From Prunus persica (Eukaryota; Streptophyta; Magnoliopsida; Rosales; Rosaceae), in contig NC_034013.1 of NCBI RefSeq assembly GCF_000346465.2, forward strand, positions 18,411,624-18,475,623: 64,000 bases of DNA, in the 5' to 3' direction. Shown here one piece after another: positions 33,777 to 44,374 of the stretch. The position numbers were made by a program, and so were the translations under genes. Below the pieces are notes generated by a model that made no database searches, was not told where the DNA came from, and saw only the letters and a program-made list of their open reading frames with translations. Within the stretch, counting starts at the first letter, position 1, and every line of letters begins with the position of its first letter.

Positions 33777-36540
33777 TGTGTGTGTGCGTGTGTGTGTGTG
33801 GCGGAGGCAGGTTGATGAAGATAGAGGAATATTATTACTCCAGATTTTGAAGATCTAATCTAGTGTACGGATCTGATAGGGCAGGACCTAGTGAAGTGAA
33901 TGCCAGCCAATGGAATGGAGCCATGTGGAAAAGTAAGTTTTGAATAAGAAGAATAAAATATAGTCATATTGCTTCGGTTGGAAATAACATTGATTCAGGA
34001 GTTTTAAGATCGATTTTTTGACCCATTCAACCGGTTCAGTTTGGCCAGTTCTCTTGATTTTGCTGTAGAAGTGCCCACCCTCAACTGCCCAGAACTTGAG
34101 AGTTAAAACCTAAACTTTAAACTCTAAATGGCAATTTCACACCTTAAGATAACCAATCATGTGGGAAACCGCATCTAAAACTACAATAATAACAATAATT
34201 GAGGCGTTGTTTGACCCTCCAAATGATGCATTTTGAATGGCACAACGTCCGGATACGGACATAACTACCCAAAAAAAATTTCTATATGCATGGACAGGTG
34301 ATCTAATGAGGGCCACTCAGTAATGTGGTTCCAATAGTTCCAATCGTGCACTTTTTAGGTTCATTTAGAATATCATTCTTGCAAAAGGTCTGCTATCTAT
34401 AGGCTTGTAGTAGAGAATGAAAGAAACCTTCAAGCATATTCACAGGAACTTAAAGCATGCAATTATTTCCAATTTGACATTAGCTAAATATTATTTCCAA
34501 TTCAATTTCACACCACAGTAAAAGCTTCAAGTTATATAATGGCAGTTCAACCTGAAACGTTCCGTTGCAGATGGATCAAAGAGCTCTAAGAGCAATATGT
34601 CTTCATCAAATTATGGATCCAGGTGGAAGTCACTTCTAAATTCCATTGCCAAACAAGTTTCACAGGTTTGTAGATGGGCTATCTGACCTGTATGTGTACC
34701 GTAGACTTTTTTGTTTCTATGGCTTGATTCCATGCGAAACATGGCTATTGCTTATCTCCATAATAGCTGTCCCTTCATTGAGGCAGATATTTGGTGGTTA
34801 GTTTTTTGTTTTGAGCAATAATGTGTGTATTTGAGTTGGCCCTTTTTCTCTGTAGCATCGTCTTATAAGACATGACAGTAGAGAGAGACGATTAGACCAT
34901 GAAGAGTAAACCAACTGTTGGATAGTTGAGTTGTATCCAAGTATCTGGAAAAAAAGTTTGAGCGTAGTCATTTGAAAATTGAGTTTGTATTTTCTAGAGA
35001 GGGGCATCGCCAAAGGATTTATAATCACGAATCGATACTGGTTATAAGTTTCTTTGAGTTAATGTGTTTGTCATCTGGACTCTCTCTCTCCCTCCCCCCT
35101 CCCCCTATTTATATGTGTATGTATTCATCCAAAAAAAAAGGTTATTTATCACAAGAGCTTCTGCAGTTCACTGACTGACTGATTCTATCTAACTAAAGGT
35201 GCCTCTCTCTTTGGAAATAAGAATAGCATCCCTTCGAGGAACACTGCGGTTACATATCAAGCCACCTCCTTCAGACCGGTTATGGTTTGCCTTCACATCC
35301 ATGCCTGATATAGATTTCAGCCTGGACTCGTCAGTGGGAGACCACAAGATTACTAGTGGACGCATAGCTTTGTTTCTGATCAGTCGACTTAAGGTACATT
35401 CCATCTTCGCTAATTTTCCTTCTATTACTTTTTTGATCTCAAAACATGCCTACAACTCAAGCATGAGACACCATGATTGTTACTTTGTTGTCTAACTACT
35501 TAATGTCACCTTAGTTTAAACATGGTTCTAATATCTCTCTTATTTTTCAAATATAAGCTCGTAAATAAGTTATTGTTGCTTTCGGAAAGATCTATCTATA
35601 AGTGTATAAAGGCTACTAAGCTCAGCTCAACAGAACGCCTTTTCACCATAAATTTATGGTTTTATCTTTTATCCTTTTTTGTTACTGTGTAGCTACTCTC
35701 TGTCGTTCCAATGTTTTGATTTGATGAAGCAGGATAGGGAAGTATTTTCCCTTCCATTGATCTTAAACTTTGAGCATCTTTTTTGCAAATATTTTTCTAG
35801 TGTCAATCTTTTGCTTAGATTTTTCGCTAAAAAAACTCAAGTGATATGTGGAAGCAACAAATATTGCTAGGTGCTTCTGCTGAAGCTTCATTTTACTTGT
35901 ACAGACAGCAATCCGAGAAACTCTAGTTCTTCCAAACTTCGAAAGTGTATGCATACCATGGATGCTAGCAGAAAAGGATGATTGGTTACCCCGAACGGTT
36001 GCTCCTTTCATATGGCTTAACCAAGAATGCGTGAATGATCCCACCACTGTATGTGAAGTACCCATCTGCCAACCTACTGAAGGAAAATACAAGACAGAAG
36101 CTAACAAGGGAACCTCCAGTGATCATTCACAACCCAAGGATAAAAAACTCAAGAAGGCCGAGTCTATTGGACAGCCAATTGGTGAATCCTCAGATGCATT
36201 AGTCTTTTCAGCGAGTTCCAATGATCCGTCCGCTGGGAGTACTGATGCGACTATTCAAGAATTGAGAACCCCTTTATTGGGGAATGGTGAACCACAAGAC
36301 ACTTTCAAACACAAGCTAGGGGAGACACCAGAGAGTCAATCACCATCACCATCGAGGTCTACTATATTGTTGGATAAAGAGAATCATACCATTGAAGAAG
36401 ATGAATCAAGGCGAAAGAGAATGGGGAGAAAAGCAAGGATGCTTGATCTGGGGAAGAAGATGGGGGAGAAATTGGAAGAAAAGAGGCGGCACATTGAGGA
36501 GAAGAGTAGAAACATCGTTGAGAAGATGAGAGGACCATGA
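28250..36540 (+). CDS. TEX2-like SMP/PH-domain lipid-transfer protein
   Basis: Seven exons: 28250-28465, 29546-29778, 30347-31040, 31499-31865, 34571-34665, 35199-35393 and 35905-36540. All have GT/AG borders with matching phase, giving 812 codons with stop and no breaks. The N-terminus is one membrane segment (LWLSVGFVAGVVAILAAEVL). A PH-like region spans exons 2-3 (GAVWVLDPEKVPKNWQEKAL, KGCTIEAVS, SWEKESWCKALRLAS). A serine-rich linker follows, then an SMP domain from about residue 355 into exon 7 (WNLLISRLFFDAK, YIGEVICTDINTGNLPPYIH, DIGYYGGAVLNVETRLEV, WLNQECVND-type end). The tail is charged and coiled-coil (RRKRMGRKARMLDLGKK). Such proteins sit in the ER membrane at contact sites and move lipids; the plant copies are little studied. 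The start is the first ATG before the membrane segment. It begins only 250 bp from the outer MULE. Confidence 0.92.
31133..31198 (+). repeat. Two 33-bp tandem units in intron 3 of the TEX2-like gene
   Basis: AACACATGTAAATTCATACA plus CACACATATGCAC repeated twice without change, just after exon 3. Confidence 0.85.
31866..34570 (+). other. 2.7-kb intron 4 of the TEX2-like gene
   Basis: The longest intron, with no coding exon seen. It holds an (AG)n(TG)n microsatellite. A segment of about 0.9 kb is bounded by two related stretches, AAATGATGCACCCTTTGAAT at 33361 and AAATGATGCATTTTGAATGG at 34222; this looks like an inserted or duplicated repeat but has no clear ends. Confidence 0.5.
33689..33800 (+). 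repeat. (AG)43 then (TG)13 microsatellite
   Basis: Uninterrupted AG from 33689 to 33774, followed by TG to 33800 with one CG interruption. It lies inside intron 4. It creates a spurious Arg-Glu repeat frame that should not be read as protein. Confidence 0.97.
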
Positions 36541-37070
36541 AACAGCCGGCGTAAGAGACATAGTTGCATTGTTGATAGTTGTTGCATAAATTATTTGTAT
36601 ATTTTTTTCAGTTGTCTAAAATGCCTTGAGTACGGAAATCTTTTCATATTCTTGCTTGCAGAACTGGGACTGTTTGCACTTGCACAGCTGTTCTGCGGAT
36701 GTTTTAGCTTGAAGTCATCCGTTCCTGTTGTAAGTTTTACAGAGCAATAGGAGAGAATTTACCTTATGCATTAGCTAACATTGTAAGCCAAGTTCTTTTA
36801 ACATACCATCACCCCCATGCGAGATTTTGACTCAAGCCTTGGGCATTCTCTTAATAAGGGGAAAAAATGTGTTGAAGAGCGAGTTGGGGAGGGTTTGGGC
36901 CCAACAAGTTAACAAGTTATTTTCCATGAGGTCTGGAGTGGAAGTTAGTGGGGTGGTGGGGTGATGCGTTTGTGGAGCTTGGGGAAGGTGGAGGTTATGC
37001 CTGTTGGGAATGGGCCGGGTAGGTTTTTTTTACTTTTGAAGTTTATGGAGTGATTGTTTAAATTTTTTTT
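36541..37070 (+). other. 3' untranslated region and flank of the TEX2-like gene
   Basis: AT-rich sequence after the stop, with no gene. G-rich, transposon-like text begins at about 36890. The probable transcript end is within about 300 bases of the stop; no unique polyadenylation signal was picked. Confidence 0.4.
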
Positions 37071-37585
37071 GGACAAACTACAAAAGACCTCCTAAATTAT
37101 ATTCATAGTACCTTTGGGGACATTAACAAATATATACTGAAATTCCCAGAAAACATACAATTTATCCCTTCCGTTACCTAAACCGTTAATGAATTTGTGA
37201 AATGCATACGTGGCAAAAATTAACCCCATTTTTTGATGACATGGACTTCCATGTGGACAAAAAATAAAATTATTGTATTATTTAAATTAATAAAAAAAAT
37301 GAAATTAAAATATAAAATTATTATTATTTTTTAAAAATAACCTAACAAATCCTAACATCCACCACCAGCACAACCTATCTCGACCCAACCTCCCCAACCC
37401 ACCCTCTGCACCACCACATCACCCACCATCGCATCACCACCCTCACAAGAACGTCAGGTGTTACAGTCGCCCGGGTGGGGTGTGTGGAGTTTTGGTGCAA
37501 CTTGAGTTTGGTTTTTGGGTGGTATAGTAGGCGAAACAGTGGGGTCGTGGCTTCATGTTTGTGGGTTGCGGTAGGGGATGTTTTA
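37071..37585 (+). mobile_element. MULE-type end bordering the satellite array
   Basis: GGACAAACTACAAAAGACCT at 37071 follows a T-run (ATTTTTTTT). It shares the pattern GGA..AACTACA..A.ACCTCC.AAA with the 1.74-kb MULE at 4068. The next 300 bp have the same style of MULE end (GTTAATGAATTTGTGAAAT, then a C-rich segment at 37360-37440). No opposite end is found before the satellite starts at about 37586, so the partner end is either deleted or beyond the array. Confidence 0.55.
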
Positions 37586-38528
37586 GAAGATATTTTGTGT
37601 CCCTTTGAATTCCCAATCTCTAATATGAATTCTCATATTTTTTTCCCATCAAATTGGCCACAACTAGCCTTTGACTCAGCCAACCCTAGCTGGTATATAC
37701 TATATTGTTGAAATGGTTCAATTTTTTCCATTTACGTTTTAGCAAATCTTTTGTGTTCCTTTGAATCCCCAATCTCTAACTTGCATTCTCATATTTTTCC
37801 CCATCAAATTGACAACTCCTTGCCTTTGCCTCAGCCAACCCTAGCTCATGGTACAGGTTGGTATTGTAGAAATGGTTCAATTTTTCTCATTTATGTTTTA
37901 GCAGAAATTTGGTGTCCCTTTGAATCCCTAGTCTCTAATATGAATTCTCATATTTTTTTTCCCATCAAATTGACTACTCCTAGCCTTTGCCTCAGCCAAC
38001 CTTAGCTCACAGTACATACTGATATTGTTGAAATGGTTCATTTTTTTTCATTTATGTTTTAGCAGATCTTTTTGTGTCCTATTGAATCCTCAATCTCTAA
38101 TGTGAATTCACACATTTTTTCCCATCAAATTGAAAACTCCTAGCCTTTGCATCAACCAACCCTAGCTTACGATAAAGATCTGTGTTAGTGAACCGGTTCA
38201 AATTTTTTCATTTACGTTTTAGCAAATATTTTGTATCCCTATTATCCTTAATCTCTAATATGAATTGTCATATTTTTTCCCCATCAAATTGACAACTCCT
38301 ATCCTTTGCCTCAGCCCACCTAGCTCAAGGTACAGACTGGGATTGATGAAATGGTTTAGTTTTTTTTTTTTTCATTTATGTTTTAACAAATCTTTTGTGT
38401 TTCTTTGAATCTTCAATCTCTACTTTTAATTCTCACATTTATTCCATCAAATTGGCCATCCTAGCATTTGCGTCACCGAACCCGAGCTCCCGGTATAGAC
38501 TGGTATAGTTGAAATGGTTCAATTTTTT
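37586..38528 (+). repeat. Satellite A, outer left block, about 6 units of 159 bp
   Basis: Tandem units recognisable by TTTTGTGTCCCTTTGAATCC, CAATCTCTAAT.TGAATTCTCATA, ATCAAATTG and AGCCAACCCTAGCTCA. The period is about 159 bp (for example 37742 to 37901). Units are more diverged from each other than in the inner block. Confidence 0.9.
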
Positions 38529-39384
38529 GCGTTATCAGATATATAGGTATTTTACACTATAACTTTTCGATAACATATGATGTTTTAAGAAAAATAGGCT
38601 TTTTACTCAATAAATTACGGGTAAGATATTGCGTTCTCAGATATACAGGCATTTTACACTATAACTTACCGGTAAGATATGGTGTTTTCAGAAAAAATAG
38701 GCTATTCACTCAATAAATTACGGGTAAGATATTGCGTTATCAGATATATAGGCATTTTAAACCATAACTTACCGGTAAAATATGGTGTTTTAAGAAAAAT
38801 AGGTTTTTCACTCAATAAATTATGGGTAAGATATTGCTTTCTCATATATATATATATGCATTTTACACTATAATTTACCGGTAAGATATGATGTTTTAAG
38901 AAAAATAGGCTTTTCACTCAATAAATTATGGGTAAGATATTGCGTTATCAGATATATGATCACTTTACGCTATAAATTACCAGTAAGATATGGAGTTTTC
39001 AGAAAAATAGGCTATTCACTCAATAAATTATGCGTAAGATATTGCGTTCTCAGATATATAGGCATTTTACACTATAACTTACCGATACGATATGATGTTT
39101 TTAGAAAAATAGGCTATTCATTCAATAAATTAAGGATAAGATATTGCGCTCTCAGATATATAGGCACTTCACACTATAACTTATTGGTAAGATATGGTGT
39201 TTTTAGAAAAATAGGCTTTTGACTCAATAAATTATGGGTAAGATATTGCGTTATCAGATATATAGGCACTTTATACTATAACTTACTGGTAAGATATGGT
39301 GTTTTAAGAAAAATAGGATTTTCACTTAATAATTTATGGGTAAGATATTGTATTCTCATATATATAGGCATTTTACACTATAAC
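38529..39384 (+). repeat. Satellite B, left arm, first part
   Basis: Units of about 102 bp with the consensus words CAGATATATAGGCATTTTAC, ACTATAACTTACCGGTAAGA, TATGGTGTTTT, CACTCAATAAATTACGGGTA and AGATATTGCGTTCTC. The two halves of each unit are themselves similar. It is cut at 39384 by the copia insertion. Confidence 0.93.
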
Positions 39385-39580
39385 TGGTTGGCGAGATATA
39401 TATCCTAGTCCTATTAGGATATTTCTTTCTTATTCTATTGGGTTTTTGTATAGATATTATGTAATTAGGAATTTTTCTTATTTCATAGTATAACCCTACT
39501 AGGGTTTGTAACCTTGTATTATAAATACCTCATTTCGAAGAATGAAATATATCTGAAATATTCTACCCATATTGTTTGAC
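39385..39580 (+). repeat. 5' LTR of the copia element
   Basis: 196 bp, with ACCTTGTATTATAAATACCT as a TATA-like signal near 39510. It lacks a TATTTATTCCTTTT segment present in the 3' copy. Confidence 0.9.
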
Positions 39581-39733
39581 TTGGTATCAGAGCAAGGTTT
39601 CTGGTGACCTGTGTGTGTTGTGCCCACTCGTATTCTACTGTGTGCCCTAATTCATTTTAGGGTTCTTGTGCCCGTGTTTGTGCTATGTTTGTCGTATCAG
39701 CTTCGTGTTGTGTTTTTTTTTTCCGCTGCTATC

Positions 39734-40648
39734 ATGAGTGATGATTCGAAAGCCATGGTGAGTGCTAGTGCGTTTGCAACAAAGAAGGAACATCCCTCGT
39801 GTGATTACTCTACCCTGATTACTTCTGACAAATTGGATGGCAACAATTATGCCTCTTGGTCTCGTAGTGCGCGTATTACAATTACTAGTCATCGTATGGC
39901 CAGTTGGATCAATGGGAAGAAGCCTGCTCTGTCTTCAAATTCTGCTGCCTATGTCAAATGGGAAGAAGATAATTGCCTGGTGCAGTCATGGCTTCTCAAT
40001 TCCATGACTAAGCCAGTTCGTGCCTTGTTTGAACATGGTGATACTGCTTTTGATATATGGGAGGCCGCTCGGAAGACCTATACTGTGACTCAGAATAGTT
40101 CTCGGTTGTTTCAACTCCGACGGCAGTCCATACTTACATGTCAGAATGATGAATCTGTCAAAGTGTTCTATGAAAAACTCCATGCTATGTGGTAGGAGAT
40201 TGATTGTCTGTGTCCACATGAGTTTAGTTGTGTTGATGATGGGGGTCGTCGTCTGAAAGAAGTTAAAGCCGATCGAGTTTATGATTTTCTTGGAGGACTT
40301 GATCCACCATATGATGGTGTCCACAGCCGTATCCTTGCTCTTAGTCCTGTCCCACCCCCTCTCGAAGCCTATGCCATGGCTATGGAGGAAGACATCCGTC
40401 AGTCCGCTATGCTTGGAAGAGGTTCAATGGCCCTCAAAGTTGACCCAACACGTCAACAATTGGTCACACAACATGACACGACTGATCGCTCTTTATCCAG
40501 AAAATTTTCTTCTTCCACTGGGTCTCGTCATTCTGGCTCTACCCCTAGCTTTCTTGATAGTCCTTCTAAGTGTCGTCGTTGTAATGGGAATCATTACTCT
40601 AAGAAGTGTTTTAAGGAGCATGGTTATCCTGATTGGTTTGCCGATTAA
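39734..40648 (+). pseudogene. copia gag, one internal stop
   Basis: ATG 39734 begins a copia gag: LDGNNYASWSRSARITITSH, then WLLNSMTKPVRALFEHGDTA, and a CCHC-like knuckle CRRCNGNHYSKKCFKEHGYP near 40570. A TAG at 40193 (W-stop-E) interrupts an otherwise open frame; further stops at 40646 and about 40690 separate it from pol. Confidence 0.85.
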
Positions 40649-40744
40649 AAAGTTCGTATGTACGGTCCCAAGGCCGCCTGCACTATGACTTAAGATGAGG
40701 CTCGTCCTCCGGCCTCGTTTGCAAATCTATGTGCTTTCGATACC

Positions 40745-43700
40745 ATGCCAGGTATGGGTTCTAATACTTGGATAATTGACACTGGTGCTTCTGATCATAT
40801 GACTTATAATGATAATATGTTTGATGAGTTGTCTCATAACCTTAGTAACCCCTATATTACTAGTGCTAATGGTTTACCTTCCCCAGTTACCCGTGAAGGT
40901 ACCATCCACCTCACTCCTTCTTTACCTCTGTCCCATGCACTTTTGATTCCAAATATTCATTGCAATTTTTTTATCTGTTGGGCATTTACTTGATACACTT
41001 AATGCTTTTGCTACTTTCTATTCTACCCATTTTTTTTTCCAGGATCTCAAGACTCACGAGAAGATTGGGCATGGTAAACGGATAGGGGGGTTGTATTACT
41101 TACAGTTATCGACTGCAGCAGTTCGTGGTTGTGTAGCTAATAAAGTCCAGAGTGGCAGTGTCAAAGACAAGCAACAACTTTGGCTGTGGCATCGTCGCTT
41201 AGGACATCCATCATTTGGTTATCTTAAACATTTGTTTCCTTCATTATTTAGTTCGTGTGATGAGTCTAGCTTCAAATGTGAGACTTGTGTAATGGCCAAT
41301 AGCCACCGTACTGTTTTTCCCTTGAGTTATAATAAAGCTGCATTGCCTTTTGAGTTAGTACATTTTGATGTATGGGGCCTTGCCCGTGTAACTTCTCATG
41401 GTTTCCGTTGGTTTGCCACGTTCATTGATGACTGCACTCGCTTAACATGGGTATACTTTATGAAGCATAAACATGATGTTGCCTAGATTCTTCCTATTTT
41501 TTGTGCTCTGGTGTCTACTCATTTTCATGCAAGTGTTAAAGTATTTCGGACTGATAATGGAGGTGAATATGTGAATCATACTTTGACCCAGTTCTTCCAT
41601 GATTAAGGTATCATTCACCAAACTACCACTTCATTCACTCCTCAACAGAATGGTGTGCACGAACACGTAAGAATCGTTAGTTACTTAAAGTTGCCCGCTC
41701 CCTTATGTTGGATATGTCTGTTCTCCATCATTTTGGGGACATGGTGTTTTGGCCGTGCCTATTTGATTAACCGTACTACTAGTCGGGTTCTGAATTTCAA
41801 GACTCCGCTTGATGTGTTTTGTACCCATACTACTCTGGTTTCGGTCTCTAAGCTACCTCTAAAGGTGTTTGGGTGTGTTGCTTATGTTTATGTCTACTCT
41901 CATCAACCGAGTAAACTTGATCCGTGTGCTCTCCGCTGCGTCTTCATTGGCTATTATACCACTTAGAAGGGTTACAAGTGCTATCACCCTCCTTCACAGA
42001 AGGTACATGTTACTTTGGATGTCACCTTTCATGAAGAAGTACCGTATTATGTCTTTTCCCCTTGTCCAATTCAGGGGGAGAGGGGGAGTGAATTAAAGAG
42101 TTTCAGAATCGAAAAACTTGGACGTAAAGAGGCATGTGAAGGAATCTCTGACGAAGTGCCAACGACCGGTCGCGTAGAGGAAACAACCGGTCGCCAAGTA
42201 ATCTGCCTGGAAGCGATCGGTCTCCCAGAAGAAGTGATCGATCACCAAGCAATCTACCTGGAACAGACCGGTCGGTCCGACGGTGACGACCGGTCCCACG
42301 CCTCGATGACTGATGACTGCTAGGAAATGGCCGGTCTCCCAGAAGAAGCGACCGATCACCAAGTAATCTGCCTGGAACCTATCGGTCGCTCAGAAGGTAA
42401 CGACTTGTAGCCGGTTGAATTTTTGGACAATTTGCTCCTTGCGAGAAGAACATGACAATGATACTAGTGACTCTTGTGAAGATGAGATCGATATAAGACC
42501 CCCCTCTGCCCCAATCAACTCGTGATATTGATGAGGTACTTTCTAATGATGTGTCTACTTATTCATTACCCCCATGCACTACTCATGGTAAACCTAAGGT
42601 ACAATACTCTCCTGATATACACGCCAAATCTAGATATCCCATTAACCATTATGTGTCAACTCATCGTTTATCTAGGTCATATGCATCATATTTGTGTCAA
42701 TTATCTAGTGTATGCGTACCAACTAAATTGCAGGATGCTCTATCTGATCCAAAATGGGTGGATGCAATGCATATTGAGATGGAAACCTTGAACAAGAATG
42801 CCACTTGGGAGCTAGTTCCTTTACCGAAAGGAAAAAAAGTAGTTGGGTGCAGATGAGTGTTTACTTTGAAGCACAAGGCTGATGATTCTATTGACCGTTA
42901 CAAGGCAAGATTGGTAGTAAAATGTTATACTCAGATCTATGGAGTGAATTATACGGAGACCTTTGCGCGTACTCTTGTCCTTGGTTGCTAATCATGATTG
43001 GCCCATGTTACAATTTGATGTCAAAAATGCATTCCTTCATGGTGACATCAAGGAAGAAATATACATGGATCCTCCGTCGGGTATCCCTGTGACCTCTAAG
43101 AAGGGTATGGTGTGCAAACTACAGAAATCCTTATATGGATTAAAGCAGTCTCCAAGAGCTTGGTTTGGAAGGTTTGCTGCCTCTATGAGGAAGTCTGAGT
43201 ATGTACAAGGTAATTCTGATCATACTTTGTTTCTGAAGCGTAGCAAAGGTAAATTGACAGCTTTAATAATTTATGTTGATAGATTGTAACTGGAGATGAT
43301 CAAGCAGAAATGCAGAATCTCCAGGAATATTGGGCGTCTGAGTTTGAGATAAAATCATTGGGTGACTTGAAGTACTTTCTTGGGATTGAAGTTGCCAGAT
43401 CTAAGCATGGTATCTTTTTGTCTCAAAGGAAGTATGTTTTGGATTTACTTGCAGAAACTGGAATGTTGGATTGTAAACCAATTGATACTCCTAGTGAACA
43501 GAACCACAAGTTAGGGTTATATTATGATCAAGTGCCCACTGATAAGGAGCGCTATCAACGGCTTGTGGGGAAATTAATTTATTTAGCTCATACACGTCCT
43601 GCCATTGCGTATGCAGTGAGTGTAGTTAGTCAGTTTATGCACTCGCCTAGTGAAGACCATATGGAAGCTGTGGCACGTATTTTGAGATATCTCAAAGTAA

Positions 43701-44080
43701 CTCCTGGCAAAGGGTTAATGTTTTTCAAGTATGGTTATACAGATGTGGAAGGATACATGGATGCTGATTGGGCAGGTTCAGCTACTGATAGGCGTTCTAC
43801 GTCTGGGTATTTTACGTTTGTTGGTGGTAATCTTGTTACTTGGAGAAGCAAGAAACAAAAAGTGGTGTCTCGATCTAGTGATGAGGCCGAGTATCGTAGA
43901 ATGGCCCATGGTGTATATATTGTGACAATAAGACTGCGATTGCAATCGCTCATAACCCTGTACAACATAATCGTACAAAGCATGTGGAAGTTGATCAAAA
44001 TTTCATTAAAGAGAAGTTGGATGCGGAGATTGTTTCCTTCTCCTTCATCAGTTCTGAGTATCAGTTAGTCGATGTCCTTA
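40745..44080 (+). pseudogene. copia pol: protease, integrase, RT, RNase H, broken
   Basis: The protease has WIIDTGASDHM (about 40770). A frame change near 40966 leads to the pre-integrase and integrase part: LWHRRLGHPSFGYL with CETCVMANSHR, ELVHFDVWG and VFRTDNGGEYV, with stops near 41484 and 41604. The reverse transcriptase has MLQFDVKNAFLHGDIKEEIY and LYGLKQSPRAWF. Its active-site YVDD is lost: the text reads YVDR followed by a stop (about 43275-43288), caused by a small deletion. After it, SLGDLKYFLGIEVA and RPAIAYAVSVVSQFM remain, and the RNase H has MDADWAGSATDRRSTSGY. Confidence 0.87.
42140..42412 (+). repeat. GC-rich tandem repeats in the copia integrase-RT linker
   Basis: ACCGGTCGC / GATCGGTC words recur with the phrase AGAAG.GATCGATCACCAAG and AATCTACCTGGA about every 55-60 bp. 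Its composition is clearly richer in G and C than the rest of the element. It encodes a low-complexity linker. Confidence 0.75.
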
Positions 44081-44164
44081 CGAAAGCTGTTTCTACAAGA
44101 ATCTTTCCCAACTCGCTTGATAAGTTGGGCATGCATGACGTCTTTGCTCCAACTTGAGGGGGAG

Positions 44165-44374
44165 TGTTGGCGATATAGATATCCTAGTCCTATTAGTATA
44201 TTTCTCTCTTATTCTATTGGGTTTTTATTTATTCCTTTTTTGTATAGATATTATGTAATTAGGACTTCTTCTTATTTCCTAGTATAACCCTACTATGGTT
44301 CGTAACCTTGTATTATAAATACCTTCTTTTGGAGAATGATATATATCTGAAATATTCTACCCATAATGTTTGAC
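44165..44374 (+). repeat. 3' LTR of the copia element
   Basis: 210 bp, partner of 39385-39580, preceded by the purine tract and followed by TTAAC and satellite B. Confidence 0.9.

Larger units (their letters stand above)
39385..44374 (+). mobile_element. Degenerate Ty1/copia retrotransposon inside satellite B
   Basis: LTRs at 39385-39580 and 44165-44374 (TGTTGGCG / TGGTTGGCG start, TTTGAC end). They are flanked by near-identical 5-bp copies ATAAC (39380-39384) and TTAAC (44375-44379), with satellite B resuming exactly where it stopped. The primer site TGGTATCAGAGCA (39582-39594) matches initiator-Met tRNA, and a purine tract GAGGGGGAG (44156-44164) precedes the 3' LTR. Domains in order are gag, protease, integrase, RT and RNase H, the copia order. 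At least five stops and several frameshifts make it inactive. The two LTRs differ by many substitutions and an insertion, indicating some age. Confidence 0.93.

Noticed and set aside
33655..33858. Arg-Glu repeat open frame
   Set aside because: It is the (AG)n microsatellite read as codons, inside an intron.
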